DNA from: Ignavibacteria bacterium
Lineage (GTDB): Bacteria > Bacteroidota > Ignavibacteria > Ignavibacteriales > Melioribacteraceae
Assembly: GCA_027347805.1 (NCBI GenBank)
Contig: DAIEQP010000321.1
Coordinates: forward strand, 1 to 12,231
Direction of reading: 5' to 3'
DNA: 12,231 nucleotides
The notes under the pieces: generated by a model
Database searches by the model: none
What the model was told of the DNA's origin: nothing
The model's input: the letters and a program-made list of their open reading frames with translations, nothing else
Part shown: positions 1 through 7,362 of the stretch, in pieces
Layout of the letters: the number at the start of each line of letters is the position of its first letter
Position numbering within the stretch: the stretch's first letter is position 1
Made by a program: the position numbers and the translations under genes

Positions 1-441
1 AAATAGTTTGAACCAATTTTCTACCGATGCTCTTTGTGTTGCTGAATCAAGAGAAGCAATCCAAGAAGGTGCTTGCTGGCCCCAAACCATTGCATGTTGT
101 TTGAATTGAAATCCGGCAGGTCTATTTATACTGGTTGCGTAGTTATATAATTTATCAAGGTTTGTCCAGTTATAATTATCTTTTGAATTAGATACTGTTC
201 CCCACTTTCCATCATTGCCTGGGGAAAGTTGATTCCAGTATGAATCAAAATATCGCCAAAAATAATAACTTGATGCAGCCCCAAGAAATTTGGATTGTCC
301 GGTTGCTATAGGCTGAGAAAATATTATTGCGGGTAAAAATCCTAAAACAAATAAAACTTTTACGAAAAATTTAGAATTTTTTGAAAAGCTGAATTTATGC
401 TGAAATTGGGTGAACAATAGAATTAAGTTCATTTTGCACAT
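1..441 (-). CDS. GH10 endo-1,4-beta-xylanase, N-terminal part (runs off window)
   Basis: This is the first part of a secreted xylanase that would cut the beta-1,4-xylan backbone; the C-terminal part lies beyond base 1. I translated it by hand: the frame is open from an ATG at 441 (a second in-frame ATG is at 432) to base 1. Counting from the ATG at 432, residues 20-39 form a hydrophobic signal segment ending in IIFSQ, with a rather long polar start before it. The GH10 fold begins near residue 48 (KFLGAASS). Visible GH10 landmarks are WNQLSPGNDGKWG (66-78), YNW (87-89) and HAMVWGQQAPSW (113-124), which match the family's substrate-binding strands. The acid/base and nucleophile glutamates would lie outside the window, so activity cannot be judged. 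The normally conserved Glu of the TPEN motif is Gly72. The gene follows the GH30 gene by 135 bases and has a LacI-type operator upstream. No strong Shine-Dalgarno sequence is seen at either start. Confidence 0.88.
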   Translation of the reverse strand, partial: MCKMNLILLFTQFQHKFSFSKNSKFFVKVLFVLGFLPAIIFSQPIATGQSKFLGAASSYYFWRYFDSYWNQLSPGNDGKWGTVSNSKDNYNWTNLDKLYNYATSINRPAGFQFKQHAMVWGQQAPSWIASLDSATQRASVENWFKLF

Positions 442-507
442 AGAAATAACCTAATAAATTAACACATAATATAATCGATAAAACCGCGCAGTAATTTAAT
501 CTAATTA

Positions 508-521
508 TTGAACCGTTTCAA
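508..521. promoter_or_regulatory. LacI-family operator-like palindrome
   Basis: The 14 bases TTGAACCGTTTCAA form a near-perfect palindrome around a central CG; only one symmetric pair mismatches. LacI/GalR-family operators typically have this form, with a central CG flanked by TTGAA/TTCAA-like arms. It lies 67-80 bases upstream of the ATG at 441 and 56 bases past the stop of the GH30 gene, a sensible place for sugar-responsive control of the downstream xylanase. No LacI-family gene is in the window and I found no second copy of the site, so the regulator is unknown. Confidence 0.5.
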
Positions 522-535
522 AGTTCACCCTAAAA

Positions 536-563
536 TTACATTTTATTCTCCTTGAATTCTCCT
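536..563 (-). other. Two tandem Shine-Dalgarno sites before an ATG-TAA start-stop
   Basis: On the minus strand, AGGAG (563-559) is followed by AAGGAG (553-548), a 6-base spacer and ATG at 541-539, directly followed by TAA at 538-536. The spacing is ideal for initiation, yet the reading frame is a start codon and a stop only. It lies between the GH30 stop (577) and the operator at 508-521. It may be a leftover initiation site from a rearranged gene, or a minimal start-stop element; the sequence alone does not decide. Confidence 0.35.
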
Positions 564-576
564 ATTTACTTAAAAA

Positions 577-2505
577 TTAGTTGGAAGTGAATGTTGTTAT
601 ACTTGATGGCTCCAATTTATAAGTAAAGCTACTATTAGTTACTGTTATGTCGGAATCTTTTAGACAATTTTTACTTTTTGATGTCACATATGGAGTTACT
701 TTTGTTACAGTCTTATTTAGCAGCCTGAAAGTTTGAGTTACAGGTTCAGAATTTGAATTTACAGCTATGAATATCATTTTATTAGTAGCCGGATCTTTAT
801 AGGCTGTAACTGCAACAGAGGGACCAGAAAGAACATTACTTAATACTCGGTAATAACCAGGTCTTACAAATCGGGAAAATTGAGACATTACATAGCCTTT
901 CTTTGTAACACTGCCCTTTGCCGGACCGTTCGTTCCATCTCCAATAGGACCATAATAACGAACAATGTACCACCAAACATAAGCACTCATATTCACACTC
1001 ATGCAGCTGTTAATGCTCGTAGCAGTAGCCATAGCAGCATTCCAGGAAGTATCCATGTTTGCACCATTGCCATTAGAATTAATCAAGTACTCAGTCATCC
1101 AAAACTCTTTGCCTTTACTTCTAGCAAGAGGATAATCTGCAAGTCCGGAACCGTAAATATGACCACACACTATATCTGTATTAGCACATGCAGTTGGATC
1201 GTTCAAGATTGGATCGGAGAATTTGTTGTCGTAATGAAATGATTCCGGCGCCATTCGGAATGCACCCTTTATTGTTCCAGCATAATTTTTTACAAAATTG
1301 AAAATTTCATTTGCAGTCCAGCTAGTCCATTGATCTGTTATATCAGGTTCGTTCTGTATTGAAATTCCATAAATATTTATACCATTTCTTTTCATATAAG
1401 CAAGGAAAGAGTTAAGATGTTTTGCATAATCTGCGTAACGACTGTAAATAACACGACTAACATTATTAACCTTTTCAACCATATCTGTTGGCGCAAACCA
1501 TGGTGAAGCAATAACTATAGCTCCCATGCTTAGAGCTTTTTTTGCAGTTGGTAAATATAATCCCCAGCGTGTACTATCATTTTCAACCATTATTCTTAAA
1601 ATAGTAAAACCCAACTGGCCATCACCTGTTCCAAATGCAGTTTCAATTTCAGAGGTGGTCATATCAGGTCTCCACAAAATAATATTTGATGCACCGAAAC
1701 CACGAATTATTTGTCTTAGGCTATCTGCATAAATATCAGCCATACCATATATAGTTTGCTTATCAACATTAATATCTATTGTAGTATCTCTTACAATTGA
1801 AACATTGTCAATCAATTTAGTGTTGATTGCAGGAGATGTTCTTGAATTATTGGAGACACGAATTTTATATACTCCTTTTGCCAATAGAGTATTTAATTTC
1901 GGCAGATTTTCGGTATGAACTGAAAATGATTGTAAAGGGATGTAATTGTTATTTGAAGAATTTCCTAAAACCATTTTCTTGGTGAGAGTTTTGTTTCCGA
2001 CCTGCAATCGATAAAAATAAACACCGGATGCAAGCTTTGCACCAAAATTATTTCTAGCGTCCCAAAGAATCCCATGTATTCCTGCATTCTGACTGGATAT
2101 ATTAAATTTTCTCACTTCTCTGCCAAGAGCATCAAATATTGTTAATTGAACATCTGTTTGTTTATTTAATTTATATGAAATCGCAGTAGAATTAGAAAAT
2201 GGATTCGGATAATTCTGTTCCAGACTAAATTCGGATGGAAGCGATTCAGATGAATTAACATCTGTAATCATATTCAACGTATAATTTCCGGAAGCATCCG
2301 AATATGTAAAAACCTGATTGGTTGTATCGCTTTTATCTATTAGTTCAATTAATGCTCTTGAAATTGGTGTACCATTGCCTGAAATTTTTCCTTTAAGAGT
2401 AATTGTCTGGCTCTGTGCAGATAATTCATTTGAAATGAAAATCATACAAACAAATAAAAAAGAAAGAGCAATAGTTAATTCTAACTGGTGCAAAAATCTT
2501 GACAT
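577..2505 (-). CDS. GH30 (subfamily 8-like) glucuronoxylanase with internal T9SS-type domain
   Basis: Predicted secreted endo-xylanase for glucuronic-acid-decorated xylan. Order of parts in 642 residues: signal peptide 1-30 (..ELSA, then Q); a carboxypeptidase-regulatory-like beta domain about 33-80; a full T9SS type A-like sorting domain about 92-181 (EQNYPNPF, GREV, ASGVYFYRL, KKMVL); a short beta segment 188-250; then the GH30 barrel and its beta side domain from about 255 to the end. The probable acid/base is Glu386 in SIQNEPD and the nucleophile Glu472 in WMTEY, 86 residues apart, close to what I recall for Bacillus XynC. YVWWYIVRYYGP (509-520) matches the loop that holds the glucuronate in subfamily 8; Arg516 and Tyr518 appear to be the equivalent ligands. 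The protein ends in the GH30 side domain (SSITTFTSN) with no C-terminal sorting signal, so how it reaches the surface is unclear. It has a strong ribosome binding site and lies 105 bases after the GH2 gene. Confidence 0.93.
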   Translation of the reverse strand: MSRFLHQLELTIALSFLFVCMIFISNELSAQSQTITLKGKISGNGTPISRALIELIDKSDTTNQVFTYSDASGNYTLNMITDVNSSESLPSEFSLEQNYPNPFSNSTAISYKLNKQTDVQLTIFDALGREVRKFNISSQNAGIHGILWDARNNFGAKLASGVYFYRLQVGNKTLTKKMVLGNSSNNNYIPLQSFSVHTENLPKLNTLLAKGVYKIRVSNNSRTSPAINTKLIDNVSIVRDTTIDINVDKQTIYGMADIYADSLRQIIRGFGASNIILWRPDMTTSEIETAFGTGDGQLGFTILRIMVENDSTRWGLYLPTAKKALSMGAIVIASPWFAPTDMVEKVNNVSRVIYSRYADYAKHLNSFLAYMKRNGINIYGISIQNEPDITDQWTSWTANEIFNFVKNYAGTIKGAFRMAPESFHYDNKFSDPILNDPTACANTDIVCGHIYGSGLADYPLARSKGKEFWMTEYLINSNGNGANMDTSWNAAMATATSINSCMSVNMSAYVWWYIVRYYGPIGDGTNGPAKGSVTKKGYVMSQFSRFVRPGYYRVLSNVLSGPSVAVTAYKDPATNKMIFIAVNSNSEPVTQTFRLLNKTVTKVTPYVTSKSKNCLKDSDITVTNSSFTYKLEPSSITTFTSN

Positions 2506-2510
2506 TTTTT

Positions 2511-2517
2511 CTCCTTT
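2511..2517 (-). promoter_or_regulatory. Strong ribosome binding site of the GH30 gene
   Basis: AAAGGAG lies 5 bases before the ATG at 2505-2503 on the minus strand and fixes that start, which also gives a good signal peptide. It is the clearest Shine-Dalgarno sequence before any full gene here; the others have only weak G-rich sites. The wider stretch AAGTAAAAGGAGAA nearly recurs just after the end of the same gene, near 558-571. Confidence 0.7.
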
Positions 2518-2610
2518 TACTTTATATATTCTCGTACGTGTAAATACTTCTATTAAATGAAATGATTTGTGTTATTGTATTTTATTTCCAATACTTTTTT
2601 AAAGTGCCTT

Positions 2611-5382
2611 TCACTTTTTGCTCTGAATATTAACCTGGGTTTCCTTAAGACCTGATGATTTTGCCATTATTATAATTGAACCAGCAGCTCCTGCTTTTGA
2701 TTTAACAATAGCGAGCGCCAATCCGTTAAAAGCATTTCGATCGTGTGAAGGAAAAGTCACAAAGTCGGTTGGATCTCCATTGTCTGTAGCAACAATTTCT
2801 CCTTTACCTTCAATCTCAAATTTTATTTGGTTTGAAGCAGTTGGGACTGTTAAACCATTTTTATCAACGACCCGAACAGTAATAAATGCCAAATCTTTTC
2901 CATCTGCATTGATCAAATTGCAATCCACTTCAGCTTCAATTTTGAATGGTTCCCCGGTAGTTCTAACAATTTCTTCCGCCCATTTTTTTCCATTCTTATA
3001 TGAAACAACTTTTAATTCACCTGGTTCATATTTAACTTCATCCCATCGTAGACGATATTCGTACTGCCCAAGTTTTTTTATTCCTAGCGATTTATTGTTA
3101 AGAAATAATTCAGCTTCATCGCCCGAAGTAAAAACATGAACAGGTGTAATTTGACCGGTTCGATCAGGCCAATTCCAATGAGGCAGTATATGCACCATAG
3201 GAAATTCTGGTCGCCAATGCGCCTGATAAAGAAAAAAACGATCTTTCTTAAAGCCAGCTAAATCAATTATTCCCGAATATGAACTGCGGGATTCATAATA
3301 TGGTGCAGGTTCACCAATATAATCCCATCCAGTCCACACAAACTCACCTGCAACAAACGGATGACTTTCAATTGAACCAAACACTTTATCAGGAGCAGAG
3401 CCATAGTCTTCCGCATTAAGTTCATACGAACTTACATGCCGAATCTTTGAATTACCGCCTCTTCCATCACGAATTATATCGCTGTTTTTTTCAGTCACTG
3501 GAAATAAATAAATACCTCGGCTGCTGAATGTGTTTGCAGTTTCGGAACTAAGAATAATTTTATCAGGGAATTTTTTGTGAAAATTATCATACTGCGGTGC
3601 AGATCTAATACGATTCGTTCCCTCAAACATTGGATCCTGACGAATTCCTTCTCCCTGGTAATTTAGACTTATTATATCTAAAGATGCCGGGAATGGCATA
3701 TCAGATTTAGCCCAGTTCATAGCACTAGTCGTGGGACGCGTTTGATCTTCTTCCTTTATTATATCATGCAGTCGTTTTGCAATTGCTGCGCCTTCTTTAT
3801 CAGTATATTGTTCACCAACTTCATTACCACAACTCCAAATTATAACCGATGGACAATTTCTATCTCTGCGTACCATTGCTCGTAAATCCTGTTCATGCCA
3901 CTCAGGAAAGATTAAATGAAAATCCAATGGATTTTTCTTTCGTTCCCACATATCAAAAGATTCATCTATAACAAGGAAACCCATTTTGTCGGTTAGCTCG
4001 AGCAGTTCCGGTGCGGGAGGATTGTGTGAAGTACGAATTGCATTGCATCCCATTTCTCTTAAAATTTCCAGCTGGCGTTCAGCAGCACGAATGTTAAAAG
4101 CTGTACCAAGTGCGCCCAGATCATGATGCTGATTTACTCCTTTTATTTTTACTAATTCATCGTTAATAATAATTCCTGCATTAGGATCAAATTTTAGTGA
4201 ACGAATACCAAAACGAGTTTCGTAAACATCAACAGGAATATTTCCTTGGAGAACTTTGGTAACTGCTACATATCTATTTGGCACCTGTGTTGGTATTGGT
4301 CCCCAAAGTTTTGGATTTTTTAATACCGTCATTCCGCTAATTTTAGAGCACTTTCCAGACTGAATGAAAATGTCACCTGATTCAATAGAGGCAACTGCAT
4401 TACCAATTTTAATTCCAGCTTGATTAATTTCAAAGATTTGAGTTATAGCTTTAACTTCAACATCCTTCTTTGATTCATTATCAATTGTAATTTCTAATTT
4501 TATTGAAGCAGATTTTTCCGAGACTTCAGGAGTTGTTATGTAAGTACCCCAATGTGTAACATGAACAGAATTTGTTTTAGTTAACCAAACATTTCGATAA
4601 ATTCCTCCACCGGGGTACCAGCGCATTGAACTTGGAGGATTATCCAATCGTATAGCAAGTATATTTTCTTTACCCGGTATTACATACGGCGTTAAATCCA
4701 ATTGCCATGATGAATAACCATATGGCCAGCCGCCAACAAGTTTTCCATTTAACCAAACCATTGCATAAGACATTGCGCCATCAACATCCAGAAAAATTGA
4801 TTTCCCAATATCAGATTTTGGAATATCTAACTTCTTTCGGTACCAGGCTACACCAGGACTCGGTAGTCGTCCCATACTTCCGCCAACTTCATTATTCCAT
4901 TCTTTTAAGAATGGCCCTTTAATTGCCCAATCATGGGGGAGATTTATTTTTTCCCAGTTAGCATCATCAAAATTCTTTTGAACAAAAGTAAAATCGCTTC
5001 CCGGATTTCCATCGGGACGAGAATAATGCTTCGATAAATCTTTTATAAAATTATTCCCGCTTGGAAGTATCCATGGTTTTAGAATAAGTTTATTTGCTTT
5101 CAGCTTTACAGCTTCAGTTGGCTTAGCATCAGCAGGTTTGTCATCCATACTTCCCCTGGTTTCAGGTCTCACATCATAAATGAGATCATCTCCTTTACTC
5201 ATCCATTCATATTTATAAAAACGCCAGTCATTGTTGATTGAAATACGTTCCCTGGAAAAACTATTTTTTGAAACGATTTTATTCTGCGCAGTTAATAGGT
5301 TTGAACTGATTGACATAAACAGTACTGCAAAAGTTAAAATCATCTTTGAAGCATGCATCACAGAATTAGATTTTACAATCAT
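2611..5382 (-). CDS. GH2 beta-galactosidase-type glycoside hydrolase
   Basis: Exo-acting enzyme of family GH2, most likely a beta-galactosidase that trims side groups from hemicellulose oligosaccharides in the periplasm. The 923 residues hold a signal peptide (about 1-32, ..NLLTA, then Q), an N-terminal jelly-roll sugar-binding domain with an extended loop (about 45-275; HDWAIKGP at 150-157), an immunoglobulin-like domain (about 276-395) and the TIM barrel (about 396-720). The barrel shows GVNQHHD (415-421), NAIRTSHNPP (447-456), the acid/base Glu521 in WSCGNE and the probable nucleophile Glu614 in LSSET. After it come a DUF4982-like domain (about 735-800) and a GH2 domain-5-like module (about 815-920). 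No T9SS sorting domain is present. Exact substrate cannot be told from sequence: GH2 also holds beta-glucuronidases and mannosidases, but this domain order is usual for Bacteroidetes beta-galactosidases. The start at 5382 has a modest AAGG site 10 bases upstream; Met9 or Met14 are possible alternatives. It follows the GH35 gene by 65 bases, probably in one operon. Confidence 0.92.
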   Translation of the reverse strand: MIVKSNSVMHASKMILTFAVLFMSISSNLLTAQNKIVSKNSFSRERISINNDWRFYKYEWMSKGDDLIYDVRPETRGSMDDKPADAKPTEAVKLKANKLILKPWILPSGNNFIKDLSKHYSRPDGNPGSDFTFVQKNFDDANWEKINLPHDWAIKGPFLKEWNNEVGGSMGRLPSPGVAWYRKKLDIPKSDIGKSIFLDVDGAMSYAMVWLNGKLVGGWPYGYSSWQLDLTPYVIPGKENILAIRLDNPPSSMRWYPGGGIYRNVWLTKTNSVHVTHWGTYITTPEVSEKSASIKLEITIDNESKKDVEVKAITQIFEINQAGIKIGNAVASIESGDIFIQSGKCSKISGMTVLKNPKLWGPIPTQVPNRYVAVTKVLQGNIPVDVYETRFGIRSLKFDPNAGIIINDELVKIKGVNQHHDLGALGTAFNIRAAERQLEILREMGCNAIRTSHNPPAPELLELTDKMGFLVIDESFDMWERKKNPLDFHLIFPEWHEQDLRAMVRRDRNCPSVIIWSCGNEVGEQYTDKEGAAIAKRLHDIIKEEDQTRPTTSAMNWAKSDMPFPASLDIISLNYQGEGIRQDPMFEGTNRIRSAPQYDNFHKKFPDKIILSSETANTFSSRGIYLFPVTEKNSDIIRDGRGGNSKIRHVSSYELNAEDYGSAPDKVFGSIESHPFVAGEFVWTGWDYIGEPAPYYESRSSYSGIIDLAGFKKDRFFLYQAHWRPEFPMVHILPHWNWPDRTGQITPVHVFTSGDEAELFLNNKSLGIKKLGQYEYRLRWDEVKYEPGELKVVSYKNGKKWAEEIVRTTGEPFKIEAEVDCNLINADGKDLAFITVRVVDKNGLTVPTASNQIKFEIEGKGEIVATDNGDPTDFVTFPSHDRNAFNGLALAIVKSKAGAAGSIIIMAKSSGLKETQVNIQSKK

Positions 5383-5447
5383 TATTTTACAACCTTATCT
5401 TTATTCTAAACATACTGAAGTTTACTTCCAGGATATGGAAATAAATT

Positions 5448-7091
5448 TTATTCGTAATTGTATAATTCAAATCTTTGTAAAGAATATTCATTTAGTAAAG
5501 CTCTAACATGTCTTCCTTGATGGGTTTGATCACCATTCAAATGCCTAATTACTTTCCATTTATTGTTTTCAAACTTTCCTTCATCAACTTTTAATATGCC
5601 TACATTTAATTCGGGATGTCTAATGTTTTTAAATGTTAAAACAACTCCAAATCCTATAAAGTAAAATTCATTTTGATTAGTCTGAACGATTAAAGCACCT
5701 GTTGTTTCCCATACTTCATTTTTAGCATCTGCGTCGTAACCAAGTGTATTGCTATGCTTTACAGTAAATTCATAATCACCAAACCGAAAAACACTTTCTT
5801 TATTCTCTTTATCAAACAGAACTCCTTCAACTTTATTTTGCCCTCTATTTGATATAACTAATGGTGTAATCTGATCAATCATCTTATAAATTTTTCCAAG
5901 TGGTTCATTCTCGGGTTCTTTAACAGATTCAATAGAAAATGGTGAGAAGCCGATTGCCTCATAATGTCCAATTGTAAAAGCTGCTTTTGCTGCTACAGTT
6001 TTATCAAAAGCATGTTCCGGAATAAATAATGGATTTCCCTGACGTGTAAACAAATCACTCCAATGTTTGATATTAGGGAAATAAAAATCGGGGGAGAGAA
6101 AATCAATTGTTGGAGCGCCTGCTTTCCAAATATCCATTATGTGCGGCAGCGGTCCGGCGCTTGGATAGCCCAAACCCGGTTTTGCACCGGGGCGATTCAA
6201 CGCTGCATTAACATACATCGGTAAAGGAAAAATTTCTTTTCCCGCTTTGGCAACAGCGTCTGTAAATTTTGAAAAATACCAGGCCATAAAAATTTCGTCA
6301 GTATGTGTACCCTTTCCAAATATCTCTTCCCATGTTCCTGATTCTTTAAACCCGTTTTTCGCCCAAACCTCTTTGAATTCAGGAACAAGTTTTTCTTTGT
6401 TCTTAATTAAATAATGCATCAGTTCAAGAGGAACACTTTCCTGAAATTTTTTATTTGCAAGCGGGTTATAATCTTTTGCACTTGGCAACATTCCAATTTC
6501 ATTTTCAGGTTGAATCATTATTACTGTATGATTTTTCTGATCAAATGCTTTAATATGTTTCATCAATGCTGCGAATGCTTTTATGTCGGCATTAAGATTT
6601 TCTTCACTAAAGGGAGTAAGAATCTCGTGGCTTTTTCCATTATTATCTTTCACCCTAGGGAATCTCTGCTGATCTTTCTTAACCCACGCAGGTGCATGAC
6701 TCGACATACTATTTTTCCAGGAACCGAACCATAACAAAACAAGTTTTAGATTATTATTTCTTGCTTCTTTTATAAGCTTATCATATAAATCAAATTCGAA
6801 TTTCCCTTCAACAGGTTCAATCAATTCCCAATAAACAGGTACCAAAACCGTATTCAGGTTCATCATTTTTAATTTCGGCCAGACGGGTTTCATATACTCC
6901 AGACTTGTAAAAGATGAATTGCCCAGTTCACCGCCAAGAATTATAAATGGTTTTCCATCTACAATTAAGTTATAAGCATTCCCTTGTTTTACTAAAGAAG
7001 GAATTGAAGAATTATTTTTCTGCGCAGATACATCAGTAAATAATGACGATAGTGTAAAGCACACAAGTAACGATAAGATTCGAATTTTCAT
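5448..7091 (-). CDS. GH35-type beta-galactosidase with DUF5597-like C-terminus
   Basis: Predicted exo-beta-galactosidase, or a closely related side-chain-removing enzyme, acting in the periplasm. The 547 residues start with a clear signal peptide (1-23, ending DVSA, then Q). The barrel spans about 35-400: FIILGGELGNSS (49-60), the family strand LNTVLVPVYWELIEP (79-93) and the acid/base motif QPENEIG (194-200), with Glu198 following Asn197 as is usual for clan GH-A. The likely nucleophile is Glu359 in LFIPEHAF. The distance between the two glutamates (161) is larger than in animal GH35 enzymes, which fits the bacterial subgroup with a C-terminal DUF5597-like beta domain (about 405-545 here). 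No sorting domain and no lipobox are present. The ATG at 7091 is preceded by a GGGTG-type site. It appears to be the first gene of a GH35-GH2-GH30 transcript, after the hairpin at 7308-7350. A GH42-type specificity cannot be excluded. Confidence 0.88.
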   Translation of the reverse strand: MKIRILSLLVCFTLSSLFTDVSAQKNNSSIPSLVKQGNAYNLIVDGKPFIILGGELGNSSFTSLEYMKPVWPKLKMMNLNTVLVPVYWELIEPVEGKFEFDLYDKLIKEARNNNLKLVLLWFGSWKNSMSSHAPAWVKKDQQRFPRVKDNNGKSHEILTPFSEENLNADIKAFAALMKHIKAFDQKNHTVIMIQPENEIGMLPSAKDYNPLANKKFQESVPLELMHYLIKNKEKLVPEFKEVWAKNGFKESGTWEEIFGKGTHTDEIFMAWYFSKFTDAVAKAGKEIFPLPMYVNAALNRPGAKPGLGYPSAGPLPHIMDIWKAGAPTIDFLSPDFYFPNIKHWSDLFTRQGNPLFIPEHAFDKTVAAKAAFTIGHYEAIGFSPFSIESVKEPENEPLGKIYKMIDQITPLVISNRGQNKVEGVLFDKENKESVFRFGDYEFTVKHSNTLGYDADAKNEVWETTGALIVQTNQNEFYFIGFGVVLTFKNIRHPELNVGILKVDEGKFENNKWKVIRHLNGDQTHQGRHVRALLNEYSLQRFELYNYE

Positions 7092-7307
7092 TTTTCACCC
7101 TGCACTTATTTCTAATATTTTCTGTTCAATATTAGTCTAATTTAATTAGCATGACTGCCAATTTTTCATCCAATAATAAAAGATTTTCTAATCGAATTAA
7201 AGCCACATCAATAAAGAATATAACCACATCGCGCAGACAAAGAGTGATCAAATATTGATTAATACTTTTCAATTTGGGATTTATCGAAATGAACTTTTAT
7301 GAAGATG
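7092..7307 (-). promoter_or_regulatory. Upstream control region of the GH35-GH2-GH30 genes
   Basis: This AT-rich stretch lies between the hairpin that follows the GH10 gene and the GH35 start, and should hold the promoter of the downstream genes. I could not identify a convincing Bacteroidetes-type (TTTG / TAnnTTTG) or sigma-70 promoter. It holds the inverted repeat at 7112-7135, and a GC island CGCGCAG (7230-7236) that also occurs at 485-491 before the other xylanase gene. No small ORF here looked like a gene. Confidence 0.35.
7112..7135. promoter_or_regulatory. 8-bp inverted repeat in the GH35 leader
   Basis: CTAATATT and AATATTAG are exact reverse complements separated by 8 bases, about 20-45 bases upstream of the GH35 ATG. 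It could be an operator half-site pair or a small leader hairpin. The arms are almost pure A/T in an AT-rich leader, so chance is a real alternative. Confidence 0.25.
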
Positions 7308-7350
7308 ATCAGTAGCAGTGTAATAAAATTATTAAAACACTGCTACTGAT
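7308..7350 (-). terminator. Perfect 14-bp hairpin after the GH10 gene
   Basis: ATCAGTAGCAGTGT (7308-7321) and ACACTGCTACTGAT (7337-7350) are exact reverse complements around a 15-base A/T loop. The hairpin starts 12 bases past the stop codon of the GH10 gene (7363), so it most likely ends or protects that transcript. On the minus strand no real T-run follows (CATCTTCAT), so it may be a transcript-stabilising structure or an imperfect terminator, not a classic intrinsic one. Confidence 0.6.
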
Positions 7351-7362
7351 TGTAAAATTGTA

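Noticed and set aside
485..491. CGCGCAG present here and at 7230-7236, upstream of two different genes
   Set aside because: Seven bases only, at different distances from the starts (about 45 versus 140), with unlike flanks; not enough to call a shared site.
2531..2540. CTCGTACGTG near-palindrome upstream of the GH30 gene
   Set aside because: Only the central CGTACG is symmetric; no second copy and no known operator form.
2601..2617. Short hairpin AAAGTG...CACTTT at the end of the GH2 gene
   Set aside because: The stem is only 6 bp, overlaps the stop codon and is followed on the minus strand by A's, not T's, so it is not a credible terminator.
880..6734. Several open frames of 60-120 codons on the plus strand and one on the minus strand inside the GH30, GH2 and GH35 genes
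   Set aside because: They lie opposite or out of frame with genes that have clear family motifs and full-length matches, and their translations show no domain, signal peptide or ribosome binding site of note.
7120..7124. Possible lipoprotein signals in the GH35 and GH30 leaders (Cys in the hydrophobic part)
   Set aside because: The residues before Cys (LLV-C and LFV-C) do not fit a lipobox, and good AxA/SxA-type signal peptidase I sites follow.
7268..7290. Words CCCAAATT and TTCGATAA shared with the region upstream of the GH10 gene (9150-9173)
   Set aside because: The two words occur in reversed order and different spacing in an AT-rich background, so chance is likely.
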